DNA from: Bacilli bacterium
GTDB lineage: Bacteria > Bacillota_I > Bacilli_A > RF39 > UBA660
Assembly: GCA_017511805.1 (NCBI GenBank)
Contig: JAFWJA010000015.1
Span: 573,098 to 637,097, forward strand
Length of the DNA stretch: 64,000 nucleotides
Direction: 5' to 3'
The translations under genes were made by a program, and so were the position numbers. Shown here piece after piece: positions 15,618-24,944 of this stretch. Numbering within the stretch: position 1 is the first letter of the stretch; the number at the start of each line of letters is the position of its first letter. The notes below the pieces were generated by a model. That model saw only the letters and a program-made list of their open reading frames with translations. It ran no database searches and had not been told where the DNA came from.

Positions 15618-17263
15618 GATTGACCTCTACTCTTTTTTCTTTTAAATTTACCTAATATTCTATTAACAGTTTCTTTACCAAATACTTTTTTAAATATTGG
15701 TTTATATGTTATTGCAAAGTAAATACCTGCTCCTACTACACCATATAGAATTGCTATAAAAATAGCTTTAGCTCTACCTGAAACTACAACTGGTACAACC
15801 TTATTTAATAATACTAAGCATACTAACATTACTAATGTTGCAGCCATAATCTTCATTGTAGTAATTAAAGATTCTTTTAAACTTATATTCATCTTTTTAG
15901 ACATATAAATCATAGAAATAATAAATGTAGAACATGTTGCAGTTATAGTTGCTGCTATATTACCACAATATGGTCCTATACCTATTTTATAAGCTAGTAT
16001 CATTAATGGATATTGTAATATTAGTTTTATTATTACTTCTAAGAATAAACTATAGAATACTACTTTATACTTATCCACAGACTGCATTATAGTAAGTGTT
16101 ACAGTATAGAGTGCGGATGTTAATCCATTAAATATAAATACACTAAATACTTCTGCTGCTAAACCATGATTACCATAGAATATCTCCCATATAGGTTTTG
16201 CGAGGAATGACATTCCAACCGTTAATGGTATAGCTATATAAAGTAATAATTCATATGATTGGTTTATATATTTAGTTACAGTCTTTTTATCTTTTCTAAC
16301 ATAACTATCTGTAATATGAGGAAGTAAACTAACAACTAATCCTGTTGCTAATGCTGTTACTACCATACATAATTTAGATCCCCATGTAGTTAATGTACTC
16401 ATTACTATTTCAGCATCATTTACATTAAATCCTGTATCATTAACAAGTATCTTAACAACAGTAAACATATTAATAATTTGACATGCATTTCCAACAACAT
16501 CAATCATAACAAATGGGAATGCATATTTTAAAATCTTACCCCAAATCTCTTTAGTAGTAATTTTTAATTCTTCTTGTTTTGGTTCACCTATTGGTACAAA
16601 GTCTTCTTTGTTTTTAGTAATATTTCTTTTTAAATAAAGGTACGCAATTAAACCACCTATTGTTGCTCCAAAACATGCAACTGATACAGCCCATGTTGTA
16701 TTACCTGTAATAGCAAGCATTACCCATGAACCAAATACTACTACTATAACTCTAAATAATTGTTCAACTACTTGGCTTAATGAAGAAGAAGTTATATATT
16801 TATTTCCTTGTAGATATCCCCTAGCAATAGCAAGTGATGGTATTACTAAAAGTGCTGTTGCTATTACTCTTATAACAAATGTAATATCTTCTATTGTGTT
16901 ACCACCTTCTATATCACCTATAATAGCTTTAGCAAGTGGTTCTGCGAATATAACTAGTATTAAGAATATTAATAATGCAAATAACATTATTGCTCTTTTA
17001 CCTAGTTTATATACTCTTTCTCTAGTATGATAATATCCTTTAGCGTTATATTCACTAACTACTTTTGAAATAGCAAGAGGAATACCTACTGTTGATAAGG
17101 ATAAGAATGTACTATAAATAGTATATGCATATCCATATAGTGCTCCTCCTTGATCACCTATTATCTTATAAAATGGTATAACATATACTATACCTATAAA
17201 CTTAGTAAATATTATCGCAAAGGTGGCTATTACAGCTCCTTGCATAAACGAATTCTTCTTCAT
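15614..17263 (-). CDS. SpoVB/MurJ-like lipid flippase, polysaccharide transporter family
   Basis: About 549 aa with some 14 transmembrane helices, of the MOP/PST superfamily. The start MKKNSFMQGAVIATFAI, followed by FIGIVYVIPFY and a GDQGGALYGYAY loop, is typical of Firmicute SpoVB/YtgP-like flippases that move lipid-linked precursors across the membrane. Arg/Lys-rich cytoplasmic tail (KFKRKKSRGQS). ATG at 17263 is eight bases after GAGGTG. Lies directly after cse60 in the scpA operon. Confidence 0.85.
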   Translation of the reverse strand: MKKNSFMQGAVIATFAIIFTKFIGIVYVIPFYKIIGDQGGALYGYAYTIYSTFLSLSTVGIPLAISKVVSEYNAKGYYHTRERVYKLGKRAIMLFALLIFLILVIFAEPLAKAIIGDIEGGNTIEDITFVIRVIATALLVIPSLAIARGYLQGNKYITSSSLSQVVEQLFRVIVVVFGSWVMLAITGNTTWAVSVACFGATIGGLIAYLYLKRNITKNKEDFVPIGEPKQEELKITTKEIWGKILKYAFPFVMIDVVGNACQIINMFTVVKILVNDTGFNVNDAEIVMSTLTTWGSKLCMVVTALATGLVVSLLPHITDSYVRKDKKTVTKYINQSYELLLYIAIPLTVGMSFLAKPIWEIFYGNHGLAAEVFSVFIFNGLTSALYTVTLTIMQSVDKYKVVFYSLFLEVIIKLILQYPLMILAYKIGIGPYCGNIAATITATCSTFIISMIYMSKKMNISLKESLITTMKIMAATLVMLVCLVLLNKVVPVVVSGRAKAIFIAILYGVVGAGIYFAITYKPIFKKVFGKETVNRILGKFKRKKSRGQS

Positions 17264-17271
17264 AAACACCT

Positions 17272-17439
17272 CTATTTATATATTATTAATGCTGAAAAAC
17301 AGTATATTTGTTCTTCAGAAAACATTGCTATACTAACTTGATATTTAATATCAATTATTTCTTCATGTTCTTCTAAAAACTCATTAATCTTTTCTTCTAA
17401 ATCTTTTTCATGACCTTCATCAAATACTTTTACTTTCAT
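17272..17439 (-). CDS. cse60: Cse60-family sporulation protein
   Basis: A 55-codon gene shorter than usual ORF cut-offs. It reads MKVKVFDEGHEKDLEEKI, then an acidic helix, IIDIKYQVSIAM and a C-terminal EEQIYCFSALIIYK, which matches the small Cse60 family of Bacillota (sigma-E-dependent in B. subtilis). Function unknown. AGGTGATAAT precedes the ATG. It lies between a lipoprotein gene and the flippase gene in an apparent operon, eight bases before the flippase start. Supports spore-forming ancestry. Confidence 0.85.
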   Translation of the reverse strand: MKVKVFDEGHEKDLEEKINEFLEEHEEIIDIKYQVSIAMFSEEQIYCFSALIIYK

Positions 17440-17472
17440 ATTATCACCTATAATATGATATCAATTTAAAAG

Positions 17473-17937
17473 TTATTTTTTTGTCACATAATATACCTTT
17501 TTATTCTTATTATTACTATCTTTATACTTAACTAATACTTTGATATTACATTTTAATTCATTAATATCACCAGTATAATCTATATAACCAACAAGTATAA
17601 TTCCTGCTGGTTTTTGACCTACTTTTAAGTTCTGTTTTTCATCAAAAATACCAATACTTGGAAATATATCATCAGTTTTTAAATCATGATACATAACTGC
17701 TTCTACATCAGTTATATCTTCTTTTACATTATCTATTATTACTTGATATCTAACTTCTTTATCTGTTAATCTATCAAATTCTAAACTTATATCAAATGGT
17801 ATATCTTCACTAGATTTATCTATTTTTTTAACTTCATCTATATAATTATTATATGTTTTTAAATACTCATCTTCTTTATTATTATTACAACCACAAAATA
17901 ATAAAACTAATAAAAGTATTATTAAATATTTTTTCAT
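17473..17937 (-). CDS. Putative lipoprotein
   Basis: 154 aa with lipoprotein signal: MKKYLI, hydrophobic core and LFCGC lipobox (Cys 17). The mature part begins NNNKEDEYLKTYNNYIDEVKKI and continues as a beta-sandwich-like segment (RYQVIIDNV, IILVGYIDYTG, LVKYKDSNNKNKK). No family recognised with confidence. Its ATG overlaps the phosphorylase stop by one base (TAATG). Confidence 0.72.
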   Translation of the reverse strand: MKKYLIILLLVLLFCGCNNNKEDEYLKTYNNYIDEVKKIDKSSEDIPFDISLEFDRLTDKEVRYQVIIDNVKEDITDVEAVMYHDLKTDDIFPSIGIFDEKQNLKVGQKPAGIILVGYIDYTGDINELKCNIKVLVKYKDSNNKNKKVYYVTKK

Positions 17938-18596
17938 TAAATAACCTCAAGTAAATAGTCTTCCACAATATTCTTTATGATAATTGGTGCATATTCTTCA
18001 TATACATCATATTGTTCTTCGTATTTACCATTTGTTGATGGTCTATCACTTATTCCTTTAATAATAATTATATCTATATCATTTATTTTACAAACTTTAG
18101 CTATAGCAGCTGATTCTGTATCAGATGCTAGCATTGAAGTTTCTTTAACCATCATGTAATCATTTTTAGTAACTAATGATTTATCACTAGTACCAAGTAA
18201 TCCATCTAAATAATCCATAGATACTCTAACTGGATCTAATTCTATAACAGTACTTTCTTTTATTAATGGTTCTATTTCCTTAATAGTTAAATCATATTCT
18301 GCGACTAAAGTAGGAATAATTATATCACCATATTCTACTTTATCTGATACTGCTGTAGCTGAACCAATATGAACTACTTTTTGAAGTGAAAATTTATCTA
18401 TCATATATTGAGTTGATGCAGCTGCTGTTACTTTTCTACCAGCACATCTATAGAATAATACGTCGTTGTTATAAATATTAATTATAAAATATTCACCATA
18501 TGGATATTTTTCTATTTTACTTTGAACAATATTATATATTTTTAATAGTTCTTCCCATTCCATTCTGGATGTAATAACTACTCCTGTATGAACCAT
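17937..18596 (-). CDS. Nucleoside phosphorylase/MTA-SAH nucleosidase-superfamily protein
   Basis: About 219 aa of the PNP/UDP phosphorylase fold. Visible are VHIGSATAVSDKVEYGDIIIP (oligomer and phosphate/base region) and MLASDTESAAIAKVCKINDIDIIIIKGISDRP, with the Glu-Ser ribose-binding motif and catalytic Asp. Closest to MtnN-like nucleosidases, but lacks a clear FxGVAG. Substrate undetermined. Start chosen at 18596 (MVHTGVV), preceded by GAGGGTGAATA. A longer frame would overlap scpB. Confidence 0.78.
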   Translation of the reverse strand: MVHTGVVITSRMEWEELLKIYNIVQSKIEKYPYGEYFIINIYNNDVLFYRCAGRKVTAAASTQYMIDKFSLQKVVHIGSATAVSDKVEYGDIIIPTLVAEYDLTIKEIEPLIKESTVIELDPVRVSMDYLDGLLGTSDKSLVTKNDYMMVKETSMLASDTESAAIAKVCKINDIDIIIIKGISDRPSTNGKYEEQYDVYEEYAPIIIKNIVEDYLLEVI

Positions 18597-18597
18597 A

Positions 18598-19155
18598 TTA
18601 TTCACCCTCTTCTTTATATTTTGATTGGTATAAATCATCATCTTCTAATATTTCTACTTCTTCTAAATCTAATTCTGGTAATTCATCTATTCCACTTAAA
18701 TTAAAATAATCTAAAAAAAAGTCTGTTGTTTTATATAGATTTGGTCTACCAGGAAGATCACTTTTACCTGCTGTTTCTATAAGACCTTTTGCTATTAAAT
18801 TACGTATCATTTGAGTACTATTAATACCTCTAATATCATCTATTTCAGATCTAGTAATTGGTTCATTATATGCAATTATCGCAAGTGTTTCAAGCGCTGA
18901 TTCTGTTAAATTATTACTAGTTTCTAATGCTAGTTTCTTTAAATATTCTTTTTCTTTTTCTTTAGTAACTAGTTTATAACTATTACCAAGTGTTCTAAGT
19001 TCTATTCCAGATTCTTCACTTTCATATTTAGTACTTAATTTACTAATTAAATCATCTAATTCTTTTTCTTCTATTTCTAATATATTTAATAATTCTTCTT
19101 TAGTAAGTCCTTCACTACCTACCGCAAATAATAACGCTTCTAAACTACTAATCAT
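18598..19155 (-). CDS. scpB: Segregation and condensation protein B
   Basis: 185 aa with two winged-helix domains. LEALLFAVGSEGLTKEELL at the N-terminus and ESALETLAIIAYNEPITRSEIDDIRG in the middle are hallmark ScpB motifs. Binds the ScpA kleisin and regulates SMC chromosome compaction. An acidic tail follows residue 165. Overlaps scpA by four bases. Confidence 0.95.
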   Translation of the reverse strand: MISSLEALLFAVGSEGLTKEELLNILEIEEKELDDLISKLSTKYESEESGIELRTLGNSYKLVTKEKEKEYLKKLALETSNNLTESALETLAIIAYNEPITRSEIDDIRGINSTQMIRNLIAKGLIETAGKSDLPGRPNLYKTTDFFLDYFNLSGIDELPELDLEEVEILEDDDLYQSKYKEEGE

Positions 19156-19874
19156 TTTGCACCTTCTTTTTTGCTTATTATAATATTGTTAAAGTTGTTT
19201 TCTTGTATTATATTTATCTCACCTAATTTAGCCATTTCTAGTATTGATAAGAATGTAACAACTACATATTCTTTAGTCTTTATTTCAAATAAATCAAAGA
19301 ATGATACTTTCTTTTTAGTACTAAGAATTTTTCTAATATCTCTTGTTCTATCAGTAACAGATATTTCTTTTTTAGTAATCTTAGTACTAATTGGTTTTTC
19401 TGCTTCTTTTCTTTGTAAGAATTTACTTAATGCTTTCATTAAATCTTCTACTGAAACAGATCCATCATTCTCTATATAACTATCAGATAGTTCTTTAAAA
19501 TTAAGAGGTTCTTTTGTATATACTTCTTTTCTTTCAGTTTCTAGATTTCTAAATGTTTCAACCATATCTTTATATTTTTGATATTCAAGTAATCTATTAA
19601 CTAATTCTTCTCTAGGATCTTCTTCCTCTTCGTCTTCTTCTGTTTTAGGAAGTAACATCTTAGATTTAAGTTCTATTAATTCACTAGCCATTACTAAATA
19701 TTCAGACGCTATATCTAAATTCATTTCTTTCATCTTATTAATAAAATCAACGTACTGTCTAGTAATCTCTTCTATCTTAATATCATAGATACTCATCTTT
19801 GATGTTTTTATTAAATGCAAAAGTAGATCTAATGGTCCCTCAAAATCGTTAATAACAAAATTTGTCTCCATCAT
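19152..19874 (-). CDS. scpA: Segregation and condensation protein A (kleisin)
   Basis: About 240 aa. The N-terminal FEGPLDLLLHLIKTSKMSIYDI is the SMC-neck-binding kleisin signature. MASELIELKSKMLLP and a C-terminal winged helix (FDLFEIKTKEYVVVTFLSILEMAKLG) close the SMC ring. Start at 19874 or 19871 after GGTAGGTGAT. The upstream in-frame codons to 19892 lack a ribosome binding site. A TATAAT box at 19897-19902 suggests this is the first gene of the scpA-scpB-phosphorylase-lipoprotein-cse60-flippase operon. Confidence 0.95.
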   Translation of the reverse strand: MMETNFVINDFEGPLDLLLHLIKTSKMSIYDIKIEEITRQYVDFINKMKEMNLDIASEYLVMASELIELKSKMLLPKTEEDEEEEDPREELVNRLLEYQKYKDMVETFRNLETERKEVYTKEPLNFKELSDSYIENDGSVSVEDLMKALSKFLQRKEAEKPISTKITKKEISVTDRTRDIRKILSTKKKVSFFDLFEIKTKEYVVVTFLSILEMAKLGEINIIQENNFNNIIISKKEGAK

Positions 19875-19913
19875 ATCACCTACCTTACACATATATATTA
19901 TAACATATTTTTC

Positions 19914-19942
19914 TTGATATATATAGGTTTTTATCTTATAAT
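19914..19942 (+). promoter_or_regulatory. Sigma-A promoter of the RNHCP gene
   Basis: TTGATA (19914-19919), 17-base spacer, TATAAT (19937-19942). The ATG at 19949 lies seven bases after the -10 box, where transcription should begin, so the mRNA may be leaderless. Confidence 0.7.
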
Positions 19943-19948
19943 TTAATT

Positions 19949-20266
19949 ATGAAAAGATTTAATATGATTGATGAAAATTTTGTTTGTGAACATTGCCATA
20001 AAGAAGTATCTAAATTAGGATATACCGCAAGAGATCATTGCCCTTATTGCTTATATTCTAAACATGTTGATATTAATCCTGGTGATAGAAATAATCCTTG
20101 TAAAGGACTATTAAAACCAGTATATATAGAAAAATATAAAGATACTTTTAAAATAATATATGAATGTGAAAAATGTCGTAAAGAACATAAGAATATAATG
20201 GCTAATGATGATAACTATGATTTAATAATTGAGTTATCACAAAATGAGTATAAAAAAAAGGATTAA
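19949..20266 (+). CDS. RNHCP-domain zinc-ribbon protein
   Basis: 105 aa. CEHCHKEV, RDHCPYCLYSKHVD and a third CEKCRKEH give three pairs of Cys ligands. The middle matches the RNHCP domain, named after a conserved RNHCP stretch (here RDHCP) followed by CLxSxHVD and PGDR. Members are small cytoplasmic proteins of unknown role, and zinc binding is inferred from the Cys pattern. No Shine-Dalgarno precedes the ATG. A second Met at codon 6 also lacks one. Convergent with the carrier gene. Confidence 0.85.
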   Translation: MKRFNMIDENFVCEHCHKEVSKLGYTARDHCPYCLYSKHVDINPGDRNNPCKGLLKPVYIEKYKDTFKIIYECEKCRKEHKNIMANDDNYDLIIELSQNEYKKKD

Positions 20267-20286
20267 TAATTAATCCTTATTTTTTT
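20252..20286. terminator. Bidirectional terminator
   Basis: AAAAAAAAGGATTAATAATTAATCCTTATTTTTTT between convergent genes. Each strand has a T-run after the hairpin, and both stop codons are inside it. Confidence 0.82.
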
Positions 20287-21953
20287 GCAGTTTTTTTAGT
20301 AGTTGGTTTCTTTGCTGGTTTTTTAGTAGCAGCTTTTTTAGTTTCAACTTCTTTTACTTCTACTTCTTTTACTTCTTCTTTTTTAACAACTGGTTCATCA
20401 TCTTTTTCTATTTTAAATACTATTTTTTTAGAAAATACTAATTTCATTAATATAATTAATACTAAACCAATTATTAATAATGATAAAGCAATTATACCTA
20501 TTACATCAAATCCTTCTATTATTAATTTAGTAACTACTAATATTGTAATTAATAATACTCCGAAGAATTTTAATATGTATTTTAACCAATCTTTATATTT
20601 TATATCAGTATAATGTAATCCAAATAGTAATAAAATACTAACTGGAGATACAATCATAAATACAGAATAAATTGATTGATATACAACTGAAATTAAATTC
20701 ATTGTATCTGCATCTTTAGCAAATTTAACACTTGAACTAATTGCTACTAAAGTGAAATTAGTTGCATATGTATATTCTGAAATATTTAATGCTGATACTA
20801 ATGCAGTAGTTCCTACTGTAAATATATTAATAGCAGTTTTAGTTACACCCATTGTTAAAGTATAATAAATTCCTGAATTCATAGTTAATACAATTACTAA
20901 ATAAGATAGAACTGTAATAGCCATATATGGAACTGCTTTTTTAATTCCTTCTACTAATACATCAACAGACCAAACTTTATATACAATTGCTAATACTATA
21001 TCAACAACTATAAATAATACTCCAGCATTAATTAATTGCCATGACCCAAATGCTGCAATTGCTGTAGAATTACCTACTATTGCATCAAATATTGATACTT
21101 TTAAGAATTCAGCTTCTCTAATTGAAGTTAAGAAATCTTCAAATCCAGTAATACCAAAGTATTCATTCCAAGGGAAGAATCCCATAAATAATAATACGAA
21201 TACTACACCAAAAGTAATATAAATTGGTAATAGTTTTGTTTCTTTTGATTTAACTATTTCTTTTTCTGGTGTTGGTTTCTTATTGAACAACAATATAAAT
21301 GCTATTAAGAATACAAGTACTATAGCAGTAATAACTACTTTTGCTAACATATTATCCGAATATGTTATTTCAAGTGACTTAAATAAATAGCTTGAATATA
21401 TTGCCCCTGCTTGTCCTAATAGTAATGCTCCTACTGTTGAAATAACAGATACTTCTTTTGAATAACCTAATCTTCTAATAACTGAAATAAGGAATGGTAC
21501 AAAGATTGCTAATGCGATCATTTCTCCTGTTACAGAACTAAATAATCCTAATACTAGTATAGTTAATACTATAAATAAAGGTTTATTCTTTTTGAATGCA
21601 AAAGCTGTATTATCAACTAATCCTTCATACTTTCCTGACTTTTTAATAATTGCATAAAATATTCCTACAATTGCTAAATAAACAATCATAGTAATTGATA
21701 AATTAAGTGCTGTTGATATATTATTAAATAAACTAGTTATTCCCATAGGTACAACAGCATCTGCTGTTACAGTACCATAATTGTAATCTATCATACTACC
21801 AGGAATTAAATAACTTAAAACCATAAGTAATACAACAACACATATTAATACTCTAAAAACATTATTTTTTTCACTTTTTGTCTTTTTATAATAATAAACT
21901 GCTCCTACTGCTAGTGCAAGAAATATTATTATCTTTATAATTGTTTCTAACAT
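20277..21953 (-). CDS. YfcC-like membrane carrier with basic C-terminal tail
   Basis: 558 aa with about 12 transmembrane helices, resembling the YfcC/C4-dicarboxylate anaerobic carrier group of the ion-transporter superfamily (VVPMGITSLFNNI, GLFSSVTGEMIALAIFVPFLI, LLLGQAGAIYSSY). Substrate uncertain; relatives are linked to C4-dicarboxylates or basic amino acids. The final 60 residues are unusual: an acidic-to-basic linker with EVKEVEVKEVE then a Lys/Ala/Pro/Thr tail of histone-H1 type (KKPAKKPTTKKTAKK). AGGAGGAGATTAA precedes the ATG. Confidence 0.72.
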   Translation of the reverse strand: MLETIIKIIIFLALAVGAVYYYKKTKSEKNNVFRVLICVVVLLMVLSYLIPGSMIDYNYGTVTADAVVPMGITSLFNNISTALNLSITMIVYLAIVGIFYAIIKKSGKYEGLVDNTAFAFKKNKPLFIVLTILVLGLFSSVTGEMIALAIFVPFLISVIRRLGYSKEVSVISTVGALLLGQAGAIYSSYLFKSLEITYSDNMLAKVVITAIVLVFLIAFILLFNKKPTPEKEIVKSKETKLLPIYITFGVVFVLLFMGFFPWNEYFGITGFEDFLTSIREAEFLKVSIFDAIVGNSTAIAAFGSWQLINAGVLFIVVDIVLAIVYKVWSVDVLVEGIKKAVPYMAITVLSYLVIVLTMNSGIYYTLTMGVTKTAINIFTVGTTALVSALNISEYTYATNFTLVAISSSVKFAKDADTMNLISVVYQSIYSVFMIVSPVSILLLFGLHYTDIKYKDWLKYILKFFGVLLITILVVTKLIIEGFDVIGIIALSLLIIGLVLIILMKLVFSKKIVFKIEKDDEPVVKKEEVKEVEVKEVETKKAATKKPAKKPTTKKTAKK

Positions 21954-22052
21954 TTAATCTCCTCCTATTTTTTTAAAATTGTTTTTCAGTTATTCAAAAT
22001 TTAGCATTCACCTCTACTTTAGACCAATATAATTATACCACAAAATATATAT

Positions 22053-22082
22053 AAAAAAAAGAGAATTAATAATTCTCTTTTT
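22053..22082 (-). terminator. Rho-independent terminator
   Basis: AAGAGAATTATTAATTCTCTT followed by eight T, closing lysS and the 119-aa gene. A TATAAT for the carrier gene follows about 20 bases downstream. Confidence 0.8.
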
Positions 22083-22440
22083 ATTTCCAATTTATAACTG
22101 TATTTAAACCATATATATTTAAATTCTTTTCTTCTACAGCAAGTCCCATTAATTCACTTTTATCACCTTTTGGTGCATATGTTCTTGTTGTATGATAAAC
22201 TGGTATAAATACTGTACTAACTACAAATATTATAAACATAGCATATATTATATTCTTATTGATTTTACTAAAGAATAAAATACCAAATCCTATATTTAAT
22301 AATTCAATTATAGTTAATGTTAAATAATTAATACTACTAGTATCATAATTATTTTTATATATTATATTAAGTGTTATAAATAATATAATATGAACCAATA
22401 TGTTTATAGCCCAGACAGCCCTAAATAAATTCTTTTTCAT
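22081..22440 (-). CDS. Small four-helix membrane protein
   Basis: 119 aa, not recognised. Four hydrophobic helices (about residues 8-26, 37-55, 63-80 and a weaker one), with short loops, and a polar C-terminus (YAPKGDKSELMGLAVEEKN). It follows lysS by three bases, so it shares the lysS transcript. No known function. Confidence 0.65.
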   Translation of the reverse strand: MKKNLFRAVWAINILVHIILFITLNIIYKNNYDTSSINYLTLTIIELLNIGFGILFFSKINKNIIYAMFIIFVVSTVFIPVYHTTRTYAPKGDKSELMGLAVEEKNLNIYGLNTVINWK

Positions 22441-22443
22441 TTA

Positions 22444-23916
22444 TTATTTCCTTTCTACTGGTTTCATAGTTGGGAATAATATTGCATCCCTTAATGTTTC
22501 AAGATTATATGCGATCATCATTAATCTATCTATACCAAATCCAAGACCTGAAATTGGTGGCATACCTTGTTCCATAGCAAGTAAATAATCTTCATCTAAA
22601 TCCATAGTCTCATCATCACCTGCTTCTTTTTGTGCAAGTTGATCTTCAAATGTACTTCTTTGAATAGCTGGATCAACTAACTCTGAATATGCATTACATA
22701 TTTCTGCTCCCATAATAACAACTTGGAAACAATCAACTGCATTAGCATTATCATCATTTCTTCTAGCAAGTGGTTTTAAACTAGCTGGATAATTATACAT
22801 AACAACTGGTCCAACTATATTTGCTCTTAATAACTTTTTATATAAGAAATCTGTTAATTGAGGAATAGATTTATATTCATCCATATCCTTTAAACTAAAG
22901 AATCCTTTTTCAACAACTTTATTCTTGAATTCATTAACATCAGTTTCATTTAAGAATTCAAATCCAAGTATTTCATTCATTTTTTCTATATAATTAATTC
23001 TTTCCCATTCTTTACCAAAATCGATAGTATTTCCTTGATATTCTATAACAGAAGATCCTGTTAAGAATTCCATACTTTCTTTCATTAAATCATGGAAGAA
23101 TTTAATATTATCTTCAAAATCCCAATAAGCAGCATACCATTCTATTTGAGTAAATTCTGGATTATGTTGTGGATCCATACCTTCATTTCTAAAACATTTA
23201 GCTACTTCATATACTCTATCAAATCCACCAGCTATACATTCCTTTAAATAACATTCTGGTGCTATTCTTAAATTACAATCTAAATCAAGTGCATTATAGT
23301 GAGTATAGAATGGTTTTGCAGATGCTCCAGAAACTGAAGTTTGTACTATTGGTGTTTCAACTTCTAAGAATCCATGTTCATTTAAGAACTTTCTAACAAA
23401 GAAATAATATTTACTTCTTCCTAAGAATATTTTTCTAGATTCTTCATTCATCATTAAATCTACATAACGTTCTCTATATTTAGCTTCTACATCAGTTAAT
23501 CCATGGAATTTTTCTGGAAGAGGTCTAAGTGATTTACCTAAGAATTCAAAATTCTCTACTCTTAAAGTTTTTTCTCCTGTTTGAGTAGTAAATATTTCTC
23601 CTTCTGCTCCTATAAAATCTCCACCATCAATTAACTTCTTAAAGAATTCATATCTTTCTTCTCCAAGTAAGTCTACTCTAAATTCTAATTGGAATACATC
23701 TTCTATATTTCTAATTTTAACAAAAGCTAGTTTACCCATTTTTCTAGCAAAAGCAATTCTTCCACATACTTTAACATTTTTAGTTCCATCTTCTAATTCT
23801 TTAGCTTCACTAAGTGTATGTGTTCTTTCATATTTTGCAGGATATGGATTACATACCTTTTTAATTTCTTCTAACTTCTCTCTTCTAATAACTTCTTGTT
23901 CACTTAATTCTCTCAT
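22444..23916 (-). CDS. lysS: Lysyl-tRNA synthetase, class II
   Basis: About 490 aa, complete. N-terminal OB-fold (VKVCGRIAFARKMGKLAFVKIRN region), then class II motif 1 (FFVRKFLNEHGFLEVETP), motif 2 (CFRNEGMDPQHNPEFTQIEWY) and motif 3 (GLGFGIDRLMMI). Attaches Lys to tRNA-Lys. I use the ATG at 23916, five bases after AGAGGTGG. The GTG at 23925 would overlap that site. No T-box is visible upstream; dusB ends only about 40 bases away. Confidence 0.96.
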   Translation of the reverse strand: MRELSEQEVIRREKLEEIKKVCNPYPAKYERTHTLSEAKELEDGTKNVKVCGRIAFARKMGKLAFVKIRNIEDVFQLEFRVDLLGEERYEFFKKLIDGGDFIGAEGEIFTTQTGEKTLRVENFEFLGKSLRPLPEKFHGLTDVEAKYRERYVDLMMNEESRKIFLGRSKYYFFVRKFLNEHGFLEVETPIVQTSVSGASAKPFYTHYNALDLDCNLRIAPECYLKECIAGGFDRVYEVAKCFRNEGMDPQHNPEFTQIEWYAAYWDFEDNIKFFHDLMKESMEFLTGSSVIEYQGNTIDFGKEWERINYIEKMNEILGFEFLNETDVNEFKNKVVEKGFFSLKDMDEYKSIPQLTDFLYKKLLRANIVGPVVMYNYPASLKPLARRNDDNANAVDCFQVVIMGAEICNAYSELVDPAIQRSTFEDQLAQKEAGDDETMDLDEDYLLAMEQGMPPISGLGFGIDRLMMIAYNLETLRDAILFPTMKPVERK

Positions 23917-23953
23917 TTTTTCCACCTCTAAACTTTTTTAATTATATCATATT

Positions 23954-24925
23954 TTATAGTGTTTTCCTATATTCTTCAAGTATTTTTAGCAATTCTTCTT
24001 TAGTTTTACAGCTAAATATACTTTGTTTTATTTTAGTACTACCAGGTATTCCTTTAATATAGTTTGCCATAATAGTTCTCATTTCAAGAACTGCTACCTT
24101 TTCTGGTTTAATTTCAAGTAGATATTCAAAGTGTTTTTTAGCAATATCTAACTTCTCTTTATCACTAATTTTATCTAACTTTTTACCTGTTTCTAAGTAA
24201 TAAGATATCTCTTTAAATATAAATGGATTAGATAGTGCTGCTCTTCCTATCATAACTGCATCACAACTTGTTTCATTCATCATTTTAATTGCATCATCAA
24301 CGCTTTTTATATCACCATTACCTATTACTGGAATACTAACTGCTTCTTTAACTTGTTTTATAATATTCCAATCTGCTTTACCAGAATAACCTTGTGCTCT
24401 AGTTCTAGGATGTACTGTAATAGCACTAGCACCAGCTTCCTCTATTATTTTAGCTACTTCTACAGCATTAATACTATTACTATCCCAGCCACTTCTTATT
24501 TTAACTGTAACAGGTACATCTACTGCTTCTACTACTGCACTAACTATTTCTTTTATCTTACTAGGATTTTTTAGTAATGCAGAACCTGCTTGTGATTTAA
24601 CAGCAACTTTAGGTACAGGACATCCCATATTTATATCAATAATATCTGGTTTCATTATTTCCATAACTTTTTTAGCAGCGAATACAAAACTTTCTTTATC
24701 ACTACCAAAAATTTGCTGTGCAAGTGGTCTTTCTTCTTCAGTCATTTTAAGCATATCTATAGTTTTTTCTGAACCATAATATATTGCTTTATCAGAAACC
24801 ATTTCAGCAAATAATAAACCTGCACCCATTTCTTTAACTATTCTTCTAAATGCACTATTACAAAAACCAGCCATAGGTGCTAAACAAATATTATTTTTAA
24901 TTTCTACATTCCCAATCTTAAACAT
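23954..24925 (-). CDS. dusB: tRNA-dihydrouridine synthase
   Basis: 323-aa FMN-dependent enzyme reducing uridines in tRNA. TIM barrel with [38 protein letters not shown] (catalytic Cys in MGCP), [20 protein letters not shown] and IPVIGNGDI. Typical Firmicute DusB length. Next to lysS as in many Bacilli, where dus and lysS are often neighbours. Confidence 0.93.
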   Translation of the reverse strand: MFKIGNVEIKNNICLAPMAGFCNSAFRRIVKEMGAGLLFAEMVSDKAIYYGSEKTIDMLKMTEEERPLAQQIFGSDKESFVFAAKKVMEIMKPDIIDINMGCPVPKVAVKSQAGSALLKNPSKIKEIVSAVVEAVDVPVTVKIRSGWDSNSINAVEVAKIIEEAGASAITVHPRTRAQGYSGKADWNIIKQVKEAVSIPVIGNGDIKSVDDAIKMMNETSCDAVMIGRAALSNPFIFKEISYYLETGKKLDKISDKEKLDIAKKHFEYLLEIKPEKVAVLEMRTIMANYIKGIPGSTKIKQSIFSCKTKEELLKILEEYRKTL

Positions 24926-24944
24926 AATATCACCGACATATAAA

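Noticed and set aside
17440-17472. Sigma-E promoter (CATATTAT) for cse60
   Set aside because: The box is so close to the ribosome binding site that the transcript would lose it.
21954-22052. Riboswitch or leader peptide upstream of the YfcC-like carrier
   Set aside because: GTAGAGGTGAATGC resembles the start of a lysine aptamer and a five-codon ORF (MLNFE) follows, but the leader is about 80 bases, too short for that aptamer, with no terminator.
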